A stretch of 64,000 bases of DNA from Pseudobutyrivibrio sp. (GCF_017471675.1 NZ_JAFUSK010000068.1:1-64000), one strand, 5' to 3'; shown: positions 13,640 to 21,411, counted from the first letter of the stretch. Made by a program: numbers and translations. The notes: a model not told the origin generated them from the letters alone.

Positions 13640-14818
13640 TTGATTGAGTTTGGTATTGATGAAATTACAGATGTCTTACAATACACAGATAACTGTAATT
13701 TGCTATATGGAGTATATGAATGGAAAGACATTGCCGAATACATGATACATAAATTTGAACGTAATGCAGATTTAGTAGGAGTATTTGGAAATAGAAGCAT
13801 TGAGAGAACAGCGCCAGCTGGATATACAATTGCATATAAATATGGCTGTCATGATTTTTACTTTGCAGTAGCATATCATGAATTTCATATGACAATGGGA
13901 ATAGTTGTGAAATTTTCTGCTAAAGCGCTTGACTTTTATTTGGAGAAAACAGGACTGACGGTCAGTAGTTTTTTGCAAAAAGTATCAGACAGAGAGTATG
14001 ACCAAAGATTATCTAGAATTGATTTGACAGCAGATTTTATTGATGAGCCAATCGATATATCTGAAATATATCAGACGTTGATGGATGAAAGAGTAGCCGT
14101 ATTTAGAAAGCAATTGAATGAATTAAATCATAGAGTAGAATACCGTAAAGTTCCAATGAAATATGAAGGCAGGATAGTTGGTGAGGAAGTAGAGACTATT
14201 TATGTGGGGTCAAATAAATCAAATTCACGATTGCGAATATACAACAAACGAAAAGAACAGATAGCTAATAATGGTAATAAGCTAGAAAAGGCTGTGAAAT
14301 GTAATAGTTGGGTTCGTTTTGAAGGAGTATTTAGAAATGATTATGCACATCAATTATCTGATGAATTATTTAAGATTAAAACCGATGTAGAGCTTTTGGA
14401 GTTAATAGCTTCTACATTGTGCAATAAATATTTTTTTATGAATGTAAATAAAGGTGTGGCGGAAAAACCAACGTTATATACACAGAGAATATTGGATGCT
14501 ATCTCGAACGGAGATTATAGGCTGAGAGCTCCAAGAAATAGAAGCTATGAATTATCTAAGAATATAGCATATATATTTAATGGTTCCGGAGTTATGAGTA
14601 CATTATATAAAATGAAAAAAATATGGGGCATTGAAGCTGTAAATTGGCTTTTATGTTACATTCAAGAATTAATACAAAATAAATATATTGGAAATGCGGA
14701 TTGTAAGTATTGGTTAACTAATAATCTAAAAGACTATCAAATGTACTATCCAGATTTTTCTACATTTGTAGGTGAAAATTTGTCTACTACTATTAAGAAA
14801 GGGGGCGGATGCTTATGA
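13640..14818 (+). CDS. MOBT-family relaxase / Rep_trans initiator
   Basis: The 392-residue protein matches the replication initiation factor (Rep_trans, PF02486) family, which includes Tn916 Orf20 and ICEBs1 NicK. Visible motifs are YDQRLSRIDLTADFID (conserved R-x-D-x-x-x-D strand, about residue 120) and SRLRIYNKRKEQIANN (about 200), holding the family YNK motif with the likely nicking tyrosine. N-terminal helix-turn-helix-like residues (about 1-60) may aid origin binding. It would nick at the 13561 hairpin region and lead transfer or rolling-circle replication. It starts at TTG 13640 behind GGAGGTGG. It overlaps the xis gene by 4 bp. Confidence 0.85.
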   Translation: MIEFGIDEITDVLQYTDNCNLLYGVYEWKDIAEYMIHKFERNADLVGVFGNRSIERTAPAGYTIAYKYGCHDFYFAVAYHEFHMTMGIVVKFSAKALDFYLEKTGLTVSSFLQKVSDREYDQRLSRIDLTADFIDEPIDISEIYQTLMDERVAVFRKQLNELNHRVEYRKVPMKYEGRIVGEEVETIYVGSNKSNSRLRIYNKRKEQIANNGNKLEKAVKCNSWVRFEGVFRNDYAHQLSDELFKIKTDVELLELIASTLCNKYFFMNVNKGVAEKPTLYTQRILDAISNGDYRLRAPRNRSYELSKNIAYIFNGSGVMSTLYKMKKIWGIEAVNWLLCYIQELIQNKYIGNADCKYWLTNNLKDYQMYYPDFSTFVGENLSTTIKKGGGCL

Positions 14819-15012
14819 GGAGTGAGGTATCTATAGCAGAAAAATCAAATCTAACATTAGAAGAGGCAGCTGCTTATTTTAATATTGGCATAAATAAGCT
14901 TAGAGAAATGACTGAATCAAATAGTTGTCCCTTTGTGTTATGGGTAGGTAGTAAAAGGCTTATTAAACGTAAAAAGATGGAGGATTATCTTGATAATACT
15001 TTTTCTGTATAA
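14815..15012 (+). CDS. Excisionase (Xis, Tn916 type) of element B
   Basis: This 65-residue winged-helix protein has LTLEEAAAYFNIGINKLREM, PFVLWVGSKRLIKRKKMEDY and a short tail, the usual Tn916 Xis pattern. An ATG at 14809 is too close to AAAGGGGG, so ATG 14815, overlapping the relaxase stop as ATGA, is preferred. Xis bends the element ends and directs the integrase to excise. It is directly followed by a hairpin and the integrase gene. Translational coupling with the relaxase links excision to mobilization. Confidence 0.87.
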   Translation: MRSEVSIAEKSNLTLEEAAAYFNIGINKLREMTESNSCPFVLWVGSKRLIKRKKMEDYLDNTFSV

Positions 15013-15042
15013 AAGGAGAAGTTTTTTATAGTCATAGACAAG

Positions 15043-15085
15043 GAGGACATGTTTGGTATAATTGAATCCAGCATGTTCTCTTTTT
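15043..15085 (+). terminator. Terminator-like hairpin between xis and int (element B)
   Basis: GAGGACATG pairs with CATGTTCTC (one G-U) and is followed by TTTTTG. Same place and same ACATG core as in element A, suggesting conserved damping of integrase expression. Confidence 0.65.
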
Positions 15086-15103
15086 GTCAGAAAGGAGTAT
15101 TTT

Positions 15104-16357
15104 ATGGCAATTGAGAGACGTAAAGATAATAAAAATAGAGTATTAAAGGAAGGCGAGTATCAGAGACCCAATGGAACCTTCGAATACAAGTGGAGAGATA
15201 GACGAGGAAAAAGACATTCTGTCTATGCAAAAACACTTGATGAATTGAGGGAAAAGGAAATTGATGTTTTAAGGGATGTTCTAGACGGAATAAGAGCGGA
15301 TAAGAACGACCTAATAATTAATGATTTATATCATCGTTGGGTACAGTTAAAAAAGGGATTAAAGGCAAATACATTTCAAAATTATAAGTACATGTATGAA
15401 CAATTTGTTGAACCAGATTTTGGAGAGATGCACATTGTAGATTTGAAACGGTCAGATGTTAGAGCTTTTTATAATAATTTGGCTGATGAACAGCATTTGA
15501 AAGCTAGTACCATTGATACTATCCATACAGTGCTTCACCAAGTGCTAGAAATTGCAGTAGAGGATGATTATCTTAGATATAATCCATCAGATAATGCTCT
15601 TAGAGAATTGAAAAAAGCTCACAATAAAGATTCGGAGAAAAAGAGAGCATTGACTATCTCTGAACAACGATTGTTTGAAGATTTTTTATCTAAACAGGGG
15701 CAATACCATAGATGGTATCCGATATTCACAGTAATGTTATACACTGGTATGAGAGTCGGAGAAGTCACAGGACTTCGTTGGGAGGATATAGACTTAGATG
15801 AAGGTACAATTAGCGTTAATCATACGTTAGTGTATTTTGATAAAGGTGGTTCTGAAAAATGCGGTTTTGCGATTAACACACCTAAAACCAAGGCTGGTGA
15901 AAGAATTATTCCGATGCTACCAAAAGTGAGAGAGGCATTTATAAAGGAGCAAGAATATCAACAAGAATTAGGACTATCTTGTAAAGCTGTGGTTGATGGA
16001 TATACAGATTTTATTTTTATTAATAGATTTGGTAATACTCAGCATCAAGGTACACTGAATAAAGCACTTCGTCGCATAATCCGCGACTGTAATTATGAGG
16101 TCTTGAATAGAAATGAAAAAGGTGATATTATTTTACTTCCGAGGTTTAGTAACCATTCGCTAAGACATACATTTACAACTAGAATGTGTGAGGCGGGAGT
16201 AAATGTTAAAGCCATGCAGGATATATTAGGGCATGCAGATGCAGAGACTACTCTTCAAATCTATGCAGATGCTACGAAAGAGATGAAAAAGGCGGAACTT
16301 ATTAATTTTGAAGATTATTTCAACACTCTAAAGAAAGCTCAGAATGGTACAAACTAA
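15104..16357 (+). CDS. Tyrosine integrase of element B (Tn916 type)
   Basis: The ATG at 15104 follows AAAGGAG and gives 417 residues; the upstream frame runs through the terminator hairpin and is not used. It has an N-terminal arm-binding domain (RRKDNKNRVLKEGEYQ ... KWRDRRGKRHSVYA), a core-binding domain (about 60-165) and a catalytic domain. Catalytic residues lie in GMRVGEVTGLRWEDID, NHSLRHTFTTRMCE, LGHADAETT and LQIYADATKE. It acts on the metG core at 16493 and probably at 8468. Three TTACGACTGA-type repeats begin three bases after its stop, the likely arm sites. Confidence 0.94.
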   Translation: MAIERRKDNKNRVLKEGEYQRPNGTFEYKWRDRRGKRHSVYAKTLDELREKEIDVLRDVLDGIRADKNDLIINDLYHRWVQLKKGLKANTFQNYKYMYEQFVEPDFGEMHIVDLKRSDVRAFYNNLADEQHLKASTIDTIHTVLHQVLEIAVEDDYLRYNPSDNALRELKKAHNKDSEKKRALTISEQRLFEDFLSKQGQYHRWYPIFTVMLYTGMRVGEVTGLRWEDIDLDEGTISVNHTLVYFDKGGSEKCGFAINTPKTKAGERIIPMLPKVREAFIKEQEYQQELGLSCKAVVDGYTDFIFINRFGNTQHQGTLNKALRRIIRDCNYEVLNRNEKGDIILLPRFSNHSLRHTFTTRMCEAGVNVKAMQDILGHADAETTLQIYADATKEMKKAELINFEDYFNTLKKAQNGTN

Positions 16358-16359
16358 AC

Positions 16360-16390
16360 TTACGACTGATATACGACTGATTTACGACTA
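16360..16390 (+). repeat. Right-end arm-type repeats of element B
   Basis: TTACGACTGA (16360), ATACGACTGA (16371) and TTACGACTA (16382) are tandem with 11-bp spacing, right after the integrase gene. The same TTACGAC motif with 11-bp spacing is at 8539-8556 at the opposite end. Confidence 0.75.
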
Positions 16391-16420
16391 TTTATAAAGA
16401 GATATGTAGATTTATAAAAT

Positions 16421-16447
16421 TTGTTTAAATTAGAAACATCGTATAAT
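16421..16447 (+). promoter_or_regulatory. Outward promoter toward metG fragment 3
   Basis: TTGTTT, a 15-bp spacer and a perfect TATAAT lie inside the right end of element B. Transcription would start near 16454 and run through the core into the displaced metG 3' fragment. Confidence 0.45.
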
Positions 16448-16492
16448 AGGGCTATGTAGACTAATAAAGGTTTATAAATAGTTGGAAATAAT

Positions 16493-16507
16493 TTCCCGAC
16501 AATGAAG
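16493..16507 (+). other. Attachment core at right end of element B (attR)
   Basis: TTCCCGACAATGAAG matches the core at 8468 except for one base, and encodes FPTMK at the edge of metG fragment 3. Confidence 0.72.
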
Positions 16508-16960
16508 TCACTTAACCCAGCTAAGGCTTCTCAGTCTGCTGGTGACAACAATGGATTCTTTGCTCCAAACGCTAGCATTGATTTCTCAAACGTTAAGATT
16601 GAGCCATTATTCGAAGAGACAGTTGATTTCGACACATTCTCAAAGAGCGATTTCAGAGCAGTAAAGGTAAAGGCTTGCCAGGCAGTACCTAAGTCAAAGA
16701 AGCTTCTTCAGTTCACACTTGACGATGGTACAGGTACAGACCGTACAATCCTTTCAGGCATTCACGCATTCTACGAGCCAGAGGAGCTTGTTGGAAAGAC
16801 ACTTGTAGCTATTACAAACCTTCCACCAAGACCTATGATGGGAATCGAATCATGCGGTATGCTTCTTAGCGCTGTTAACAATCTTAAGGACAGCGAGGAC
16901 GAGGAGCTTCATCTTCTCATGATTGACAACCACATCCCAGCTGGTGCGAAGTTGTATTAA
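16502..16960 (+). pseudogene. metG: Displaced host metG 3' end (copy 3, tRNA-binding domain)
   Basis: The frame FPTMKSLNPA ... AGAKLY encodes the MetRS C-terminal linker and tRNA-binding domain, without the catalytic domain. Codon choice is that of a highly expressed chromosomal gene (CTT for Leu, few rare codons), unlike the AT-richer copy 2, which supports it being the original host 3' end pushed aside by insertion. Translation could start at ATG 16502, but there is no good ribosome site; a promoter in the element end could transcribe it. A strong terminator follows, as expected for the original metG. It may still make a free-standing tRNA-binding protein of 152 residues. Confidence 0.78.
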
Positions 16961-16977
16961 TAAAAAAGTATTATATT

Positions 16978-17027
16978 AAAGTAAACATACACATAGTAAT
17001 AGTACTGTGTGTATGTTTACTTTTTTT
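16978..17027 (+). terminator. Terminator after metG fragment 3
   Basis: AAAGTAAACATACACA pairs with TGTGTATGTTTACTTT and ends in a long T run; a strong stem marking the end of the original metG unit. Confidence 0.9.
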
Positions 17028-17077
17028 AATTATATGACATCATATAGTGTAGAATAGAAAGAAATGTAGTACAATTT

Positions 17078-17248
17078 ATGAAACTAACTATGCTAGGAAC
17101 CGGCAATGCTTGGTGACGGAGTGTTATAATACGTGTTTTATTATTGATGATAAAGGAAAGCTTCTTCACGAAGCATTTTGTCTATATTCGCAAAGAGATA
17201 TATGAGCGCGGAGATATCACTTTTGAAAAGATGATTTTAACGAAATGA
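17078..17248 (+). pseudogene. Remnant of MBL-fold metallohydrolase gene
   Basis: MKLTMLGTGNA opens the frame, then a one-base loss causes a frameshift; in the next frame LVTECYNTCFIIDDKGKLL continues the N-terminal pattern of RNase Z-like MBL-fold hydrolases. Most of the gene, including the metal-binding HxHxDH part, is missing, and a short tail (IYERGDITFEKM) follows before the next gene. It looks like an internal deletion plus a frameshift. Confidence 0.5.
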
Positions 17249-17260
17249 TGGGGATAATGG

Positions 17261-17707
17261 ATGGAATTTATAGTTAAGCACTTTAGTGAGCTCAGTACTA
17301 CAGAGCTATATGAGATATTGAAGACAAGATTTGAGATTTTTGTCACGGAGCAGGAATGTATATATCAGGACTTGGATGATAAAGACCAGGATGCGATACA
17401 TGTCTTTTGCTGGAATGATTCAGGGAGAGTTGCCGGATGTCTCAGGGTATTTTGGAAAGATCATGACAAGGCAGCAGGAGTAGCTCAGATTGGCAGAGTG
17501 GTAACACTTGAGCATGGTAAAGGCATTGGTGGTCAGATGTTACATGAAGGTGTAAGGATAGCAGTAGAGAAGCTTAAGGCTAAGAAGATATATCTTGAGG
17601 CACAGGAATATGCTATCGGATATTATGCGAAAGAGGGCTTCGAGGTAGTATCAGAGCCGTTTATGGAAGATGGAATTCCACATGTGAAGATGGAGAGGAC
17701 AGTATGA
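17261..17707 (+). CDS. GNAT N-acetyltransferase (ElaA-like)
   Basis: The 148-residue protein follows the ElaA pattern of GNAT acetyltransferases: [20 protein letters not shown] near the N terminus, [26 protein letters not shown] as the acetyl-CoA binding V-x-x-x-x-G-x-G-x-G-x-x-L region, and [20 protein letters not shown] near the C terminus. It probably acetylates a small molecule or protein amine; the acceptor is unknown. It starts at ATG 17261 behind GGGGATAATGG. Its stop overlaps the next gene's start (ATGA), so the two are translated together. Confidence 0.87.
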   Translation: MEFIVKHFSELSTTELYEILKTRFEIFVTEQECIYQDLDDKDQDAIHVFCWNDSGRVAGCLRVFWKDHDKAAGVAQIGRVVTLEHGKGIGGQMLHEGVRIAVEKLKAKKIYLEAQEYAIGYYAKEGFEVVSEPFMEDGIPHVKMERTV

Positions 17708-18087
17708 AAATTGAACATATAGCAATGTACGTTGCAGACTTGGAAGGGGCTAGAGATTTCTTTGTTAAGTATCTTGATGGGAAATCTAATGATGGCTACC
17801 ATAATCCCAAAACTGACTTTAGATCTTACTTCATATCATTTGATGATGGTGCAAGGCTTGAAATAATGAATAAGCCTGATATGTATGAAATAGATAAGCC
17901 GATTAACTGCACTGGTTACATTCACATCGCTTTTTCTGTTGGTGGCAAGGAAAAGGTAGATGCTATGACAGAGCAATTAAAATTAGATGGTTATGACATA
18001 GTTAGCGGACCACGTACTACAGGCGATGGATATTATGAGAGTTGTATTGTAGGGATTGAAGGGAATCAGATAGAGATTACGATATGA
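17704..18087 (+). CDS. VOC-family (glyoxalase/bleomycin-resistance fold) protein
   Basis: The 127-residue protein has the two-motif VOC layout: [19 protein letters not shown] with a metal-ligand His at the start, ARLEIM with a Glu in the middle, [20 protein letters not shown] with the second His, and NQIEITI ending in a Glu ligand. These are metal-dependent lyases, isomerases or binding proteins. It overlaps the GNAT gene by 4 bp. Substrate unknown. Confidence 0.87.
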   Translation: MKIEHIAMYVADLEGARDFFVKYLDGKSNDGYHNPKTDFRSYFISFDDGARLEIMNKPDMYEIDKPINCTGYIHIAFSVGGKEKVDAMTEQLKLDGYDIVSGPRTTGDGYYESCIVGIEGNQIEITI

Positions 18088-18141
18088 TTGAAGGCAGCAA
18101 TTTACCAATTCAAGCAGGCTATTAAATTGAGGATGACTATG

Positions 18142-18957
18142 ATGAAAAGATTTGCTAAAATCGTTCTTATTTTAATGTTACTAGCATTGACGGGATGCAA
18201 TAAAGAAAATGAAGAGGAGGTAGCTGTAATAGGTGGGGCTGATGAACCAACATCTATTTATTTAGATGTGAGTAGCAAAGATGATTATACACAGATTGAT
18301 CAAGAAACTGCAAAGCTTATGATGCAGCAGGATGATGGTCATGTAATTGTGGATGTGCGTAGAGAAGATGAGTATGCTGCAGGACACATTCCAGAGGCAA
18401 TTTTGATTCCTAATGAAACTATTGGCAATGACCAGCCAGCAGAATTACCTGACTTGAATCAGATTATCTTGGTTTATTGCAGAAGCGGGAGAAGAAGTAA
18501 AGAGGCGTCACAAAAGCTTGCTAATATGGGATATACTAATGTCTATGAATTTGGTGGAATTATCGACTGGACAGGTGAAGTAGTGACGGATGAAAATGTT
18601 GATGAGGTGGAGGAAACTGATGCAATGAAGCTGAAAATTGATGGGACAGAGGTCCCTGTGAATTGGGAGGAAAATGCTTCTGTAGACGCTTTAAAAGAAA
18701 TGAGCCCCCTTACAGTGGAAATGTCCATGTACGGAGGTTTTGAGCAGGTAGGCTCAATCGGAAAAAGTATTGTCAGAGACGACAAGCAGACTACAACGGA
18801 CTATGGTGATATAGTTTTGTATTCTGGAAATCAGATTGTTATTTTCTATGGTAGCAATTCCTGGGCATACACAAGACTAGGTCATATTGATATGTCGCAG
18901 GAAGAATTGACAGATTTACTAGGAAGTAAGGACGTGACAGTAACGCTGGAAAAATAG
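18142..18957 (+). CDS. Lipoprotein with rhodanese and cyclophilin-like domains
   Basis: ATG 18142 is preferred because of GAGG ten bases upstream; it gives 271 residues. The N terminus is a lipoprotein signal (MKRFAKIVLILMLLALTGC), so the protein is anchored outside the membrane. A rhodanese domain follows (about 60-155), with the active-loop VYCRSGRRSKEA keeping the catalytic Cys. The C-terminal part (from about 165, MKLKIDGTEVPVNW ... MSMYGGFEQVGSIGKSIVRD ... YSGNQIVIFYGSNSW) matches the bacterial cyclophilin-like fold. The fusion is unusual but known domain types are clear. Its last codons are duplicated at 19930. Confidence 0.83.
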   Translation: MKRFAKIVLILMLLALTGCNKENEEEVAVIGGADEPTSIYLDVSSKDDYTQIDQETAKLMMQQDDGHVIVDVRREDEYAAGHIPEAILIPNETIGNDQPAELPDLNQIILVYCRSGRRSKEASQKLANMGYTNVYEFGGIIDWTGEVVTDENVDEVEETDAMKLKIDGTEVPVNWEENASVDALKEMSPLTVEMSMYGGFEQVGSIGKSIVRDDKQTTTDYGDIVLYSGNQIVIFYGSNSWAYTRLGHIDMSQEELTDLLGSKDVTVTLEK

Positions 18958-18966
18958 GGATTTAAA

Positions 18967-19051
18967 ATGTGCTGAGGTAATCGCATTCGTTTACTACAAA
19001 GATGAATTGAAGAAAAAGCAGTGCTAGAGAAGATTTTGCATGTAGCACTGC
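18967..19051 (+). repeat. Partial copy of the 3' end of the membrane-protein gene at 20671
   Basis: About 85 bp, including CTACAAAGATGAATTGAAG, match the end of the gene at 20671-21018 and its downstream hairpin (20944-21035). The copy follows directly on the lipoprotein gene. It ends in a hairpin GCAGTGCT/AGCACTGC. Confidence 0.7.
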
Positions 19052-19079
19052 TCAAATGAGACATAAAGGGAGAATTAAA

Positions 19080-19847
19080 ATGATTATTAAAAGCGAAATA
19101 CCAATATTAGAATATGATGACAGTTCAATGGAGGTTATAGCTCCAAATCATGACATGGAGGATTTACAGCTTCCTGAAAAGTGTTTATTTGCTTTCCTTG
19201 GGGATGTTATTCATGAATACGCCAAAGAAAATAATGCGGATGTGGCAGAGGAACTGATAACTGTATCCCATAATATTAAGATATATGTTCTACACGAGGG
19301 AAATGAAGATTTGTGCTTAGTGCAGTCTCCAATTGGAGCTGCAGCGGCAGCGCAGGTACTTGATGCACTTGTAAGCTGTGGATGTAAGAAAGTCATAGCT
19401 GTAGGTTCCTGTGGCGTGTTGGCTGACATTCCAGAGAATGCGTTTCTTGTACCCACAAAAGCCCTTAGAGCTGAGGGAACATCTTACCATTATCTTCCAG
19501 CAACCCGCTTTATTGAACTGGATGAAGAACCTGTAAAAGTAATAGAAAGCTGTTTTAAAAAGCACGAACTGCCTTTTGTCACCTGTACAACATGGACTAC
19601 AGATGGATTTTTCCGTGAAACAAAGGATATGGTTAAGTATAGGCTAGAAGAGGGCTGTAGTGTGGTTGAAATGGAGTGCTCTGCCCTTGCAGCCTGCGCT
19701 AGAAAGCGAGGCGCATCATTTGGCCAGTTCTTATTTACAGCAGATTCACTTGCTAATGTTCATGATTATGATACAAGAGATTTTGGCACTGGTTCCCATG
19801 AAAAAGCATTGCTATTAGGTATGGATGTGCTAAGAGATTGGAATTAA
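19080..19847 (+). CDS. Nucleoside phosphorylase family protein
   Basis: ATG 19080 behind GGGAG gives 255 residues. The PNP/UDP-type fold is supported by QSPIGAAAAAQVLDALVSCG, IAVGSCGVLADIPENAFLVP and the C-terminal VVEMECSALAACARKRGASF, where the Met-Glu pair binds the ribose. These enzymes split nucleosides with phosphate to free base and ribose-1-phosphate for salvage. The base preference cannot be read. The gene lies between two copies of a duplicated 19-bp piece (18943 and 19930) and may have been inserted or moved here. Confidence 0.85.
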   Translation: MIIKSEIPILEYDDSSMEVIAPNHDMEDLQLPEKCLFAFLGDVIHEYAKENNADVAEELITVSHNIKIYVLHEGNEDLCLVQSPIGAAAAAQVLDALVSCGCKKVIAVGSCGVLADIPENAFLVPTKALRAEGTSYHYLPATRFIELDEEPVKVIESCFKKHELPFVTCTTWTTDGFFRETKDMVKYRLEEGCSVVEMECSALAACARKRGASFGQFLFTADSLANVHDYDTRDFGTGSHEKALLLGMDVLRDWN

Positions 19848-20049
19848 GGTTATAGCAGGAAGAAAAGTTCACTGCGATAATAACAGAGAAATTGAAATAA
19901 GATATAAAAAAACAACATATAATTTCATGACGCTGGAAAAATAGGGATGTAAAAGACTTTTTACATCATTATTTTGAGGATATGTAAAAGGTTTTTGATG
20001 GCAGATATATCGCCCTTTGGGTAGTATTAGGACAACAAGGAGAAAACAA

Positions 20050-20640
20050 ATGGAACTTGGAAAAAGAATAAAGGATTTTAGAAGCTTACACAATTGGAAT
20101 CAGGATGAGCTAGCAGAGAAGATGTTTGTGTCGAGGCAAACAATTTCTAATTGGGAAAATGATAAAAGCTATCCTGATATTCAAAGTATTCTTTTACTAA
20201 GTAATCTTTTTGAAATTTCTCTAGATCAACTAGTCAAAGGAGATGTAGAACAAATGCAAGAGATTATTAATGAACAAGATGTAAAACAAATGAAGTATTA
20301 CGGAAAAATGATGCTAGCATGTGTGGGAATTCTAATTGTTACATTCGGTCCGCTGTATTTACGTATGGGTATGTGGTCACTGATTCCAGAAGGCATTATA
20401 GCTTTAGCAGTGTTGTATTTTTCATTCAAGCTAAATGCAATTGAAAAAGAAAATGACATAGTCACCTATAAGGAAATAGTGACATTTATGAATGGCAAGA
20501 GCCTAGATGAAAAAAGTAAACAGCAGGAAATTGGTAAACGCCCATATCAGACTGTAGCAGTTATGATACTTGCTGGATTAATTTCAGGTATATTAAGTTG
20601 CACGGTAGTGTTTATTTGCAAGAATGTATTTGGTTTATAA
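20050..20640 (+). CDS. XRE regulator with C-terminal membrane helices
   Basis: ATG 20050 behind AAGGAGA gives 196 residues. The N terminus is a helix-turn-helix (LHNWNQDELAEKMFVSRQTI SNWENDKSYPDIQ), followed after residue 90 by two hydrophobic helices (MLACVGILIVTFGPLYL and LIPEGIIALAVLYFSFKL) and a third at the C terminus (VAVMILAGLISGILSCTVVF). This is the build of membrane-tethered XRE regulators common in Firmicutes. The gene is probably co-transcribed with the small membrane protein that follows 30 bp downstream. Confidence 0.83.
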   Translation: MELGKRIKDFRSLHNWNQDELAEKMFVSRQTISNWENDKSYPDIQSILLLSNLFEISLDQLVKGDVEQMQEIINEQDVKQMKYYGKMMLACVGILIVTFGPLYLRMGMWSLIPEGIIALAVLYFSFKLNAIEKENDIVTYKEIVTFMNGKSLDEKSKQQEIGKRPYQTVAVMILAGLISGILSCTVVFICKNVFGL

Positions 20641-20670
20641 GAAGGTTTAATGCATAGGAGGATAATTATT

Positions 20671-21018
20671 ATGATGAGTCAGACATTTTTAGCAGTAGTG
20701 GGAATAATTGCAGGGGTTTTCGTTTTAGGCTGGGCTATTTGGATGATATATGTTGGAGTTAAATATAAATCAAATCAAAATGCTGAAATAAAAACTATAA
20801 TCACTAAGGCGAAGGCAGTTTCATCGTATGTATTGTGGTATATGGTAATTGTGTGGGGATTAATTACAGCATTTATAGGTGAAAAAACTACACTTACTAT
20901 TTCACAGGTTAGATTATTTGTTATGCTTTTACTAGGAATTCAATGTGCAATAGAGGTAATTGCATTCTTTTACTACAAAGATGAATTGAAGAAAAAGCAG
21001 TACGAGAGAAGATTTTAG
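20671..21018 (+). CDS. Small membrane protein of unknown function
   Basis: ATG 20671 behind AGGAGGATAA gives 115 residues with three likely membrane helices (FLAVVGIIAGVFVLGWAIWM, VLWYMVIVWGLITAF, LFVMLLLGIQCAIEVIAFFY) and a charged tail KDELKKKQYERRF. Not assigned to a family. It forms a pair with the membrane-tethered XRE gene, which might respond to it. Its 3' end is duplicated at 18967, and a third shorter copy of the hairpin that follows lies at about 21044-21079. Confidence 0.65.
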   Translation: MMSQTFLAVVGIIAGVFVLGWAIWMIYVGVKYKSNQNAEIKTIITKAKAVSSYVLWYMVIVWGLITAFIGEKTTLTISQVRLFVMLLLGIQCAIEVIAFFYYKDELKKKQYERRF

Positions 21019-21122
21019 CGCTAGCACTGCTTAAAGAAGCCGAAATGGGCAGTATGGGAGAAGATTTTGACAGTAGCACAGCCAACAAGAATCCTACTGC
21101 ACATGATATCAAGTAGATGAAT

Positions 21123-21209
21123 CAAGTATCTGCATATAAAATAGAGAATTATATGCAGATACTGCTTGAGTATCTGCATATTTTTTTGTATATTATATGC
21201 AGATACTTG
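21123..21209. repeat. Four alternating inverted copies of TATCTGCATAT
   Basis: The outer copies, CAAGTATCTGCATATAA (21123-21139) and TTATATGCAGATACTTG (21193-21209), are perfect 17-bp complements. Two inner copies (21149-21163 and 21168-21181) are also opposite in orientation. The last copy runs into the ribosome site of the truncated Fic-like ORF, so the structure could hide it or act as an operator. Confidence 0.75.
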
Positions 21210-21221
21210 AGGAGGTACAGT

Positions 21222-21311
21222 ATGCATAAATTTGATTATTCATTTTTAGATGAAGGAATGTTGCCTGCTTCACACTTTAAAGTGTTAATGCATTGTATTT
21301 CCTTTGTCTAA
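21222..21311 (+). pseudogene. Truncated Fic-family gene start
   Basis: A 29-codon frame with a good ribosome site (GAGGAGG) begins MHKFDYSFLDEGMLPAS, which matches the usual N terminus of Fic/DUF4172-type proteins, then diverges after HFKVL and stops. The remaining gene, with the HxFx(D/E)GNGR motif, is absent. It is most simply a deletion remnant that kept its promoter region. Confidence 0.5.
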
Positions 21312-21348
21312 AAAACGTCATTTTATAGAGGGGAAACTTTAATCGTGA

Positions 21349-21385
21349 TATAATACATAGCGCTGTCGCTTGTCGGCAGCGCTAT
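21349..21385 (+). promoter_or_regulatory. -10 element and 5' stem-loop before the permease gene
   Basis: TATAAT (21349-21354) is followed by a 9-bp perfect stem ATAGCGCTG/CAGCGCTAT (21357-21385) that would sit at the very 5' end of the mRNA, a position that can stabilise transcripts. No clear -35 was seen. Confidence 0.45.
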
Positions 21386-21411
21386 ATTGTTTTAAAAGGA
21401 AGTTGAGTAAA

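Larger units (their letters stand above)
8468..16507 (+). mobile_element. Element B: 8.0-kb integrative mobilizable element in metG
   Basis: Bounded by 15-bp cores that differ at one base (8468-8482, 16493-16507). The gene order is metG 3' fragment, secreted cargo, type I toxin-antitoxin, unknown genes, coupling ATPase, oriT-like hairpin, MOBT relaxase, xis, int. There is no VirB4-like ATPase or other mating-pore gene, so it would be mobilised by a helper element. TTACGAC repeats with 11-bp spacing occur just inside both ends, as expected for integrase arm sites. Carrying a replacement metG 3' end lets insertion leave the host with an intact synthetase gene. This reading is inferred from structure. 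Confidence 0.8.
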
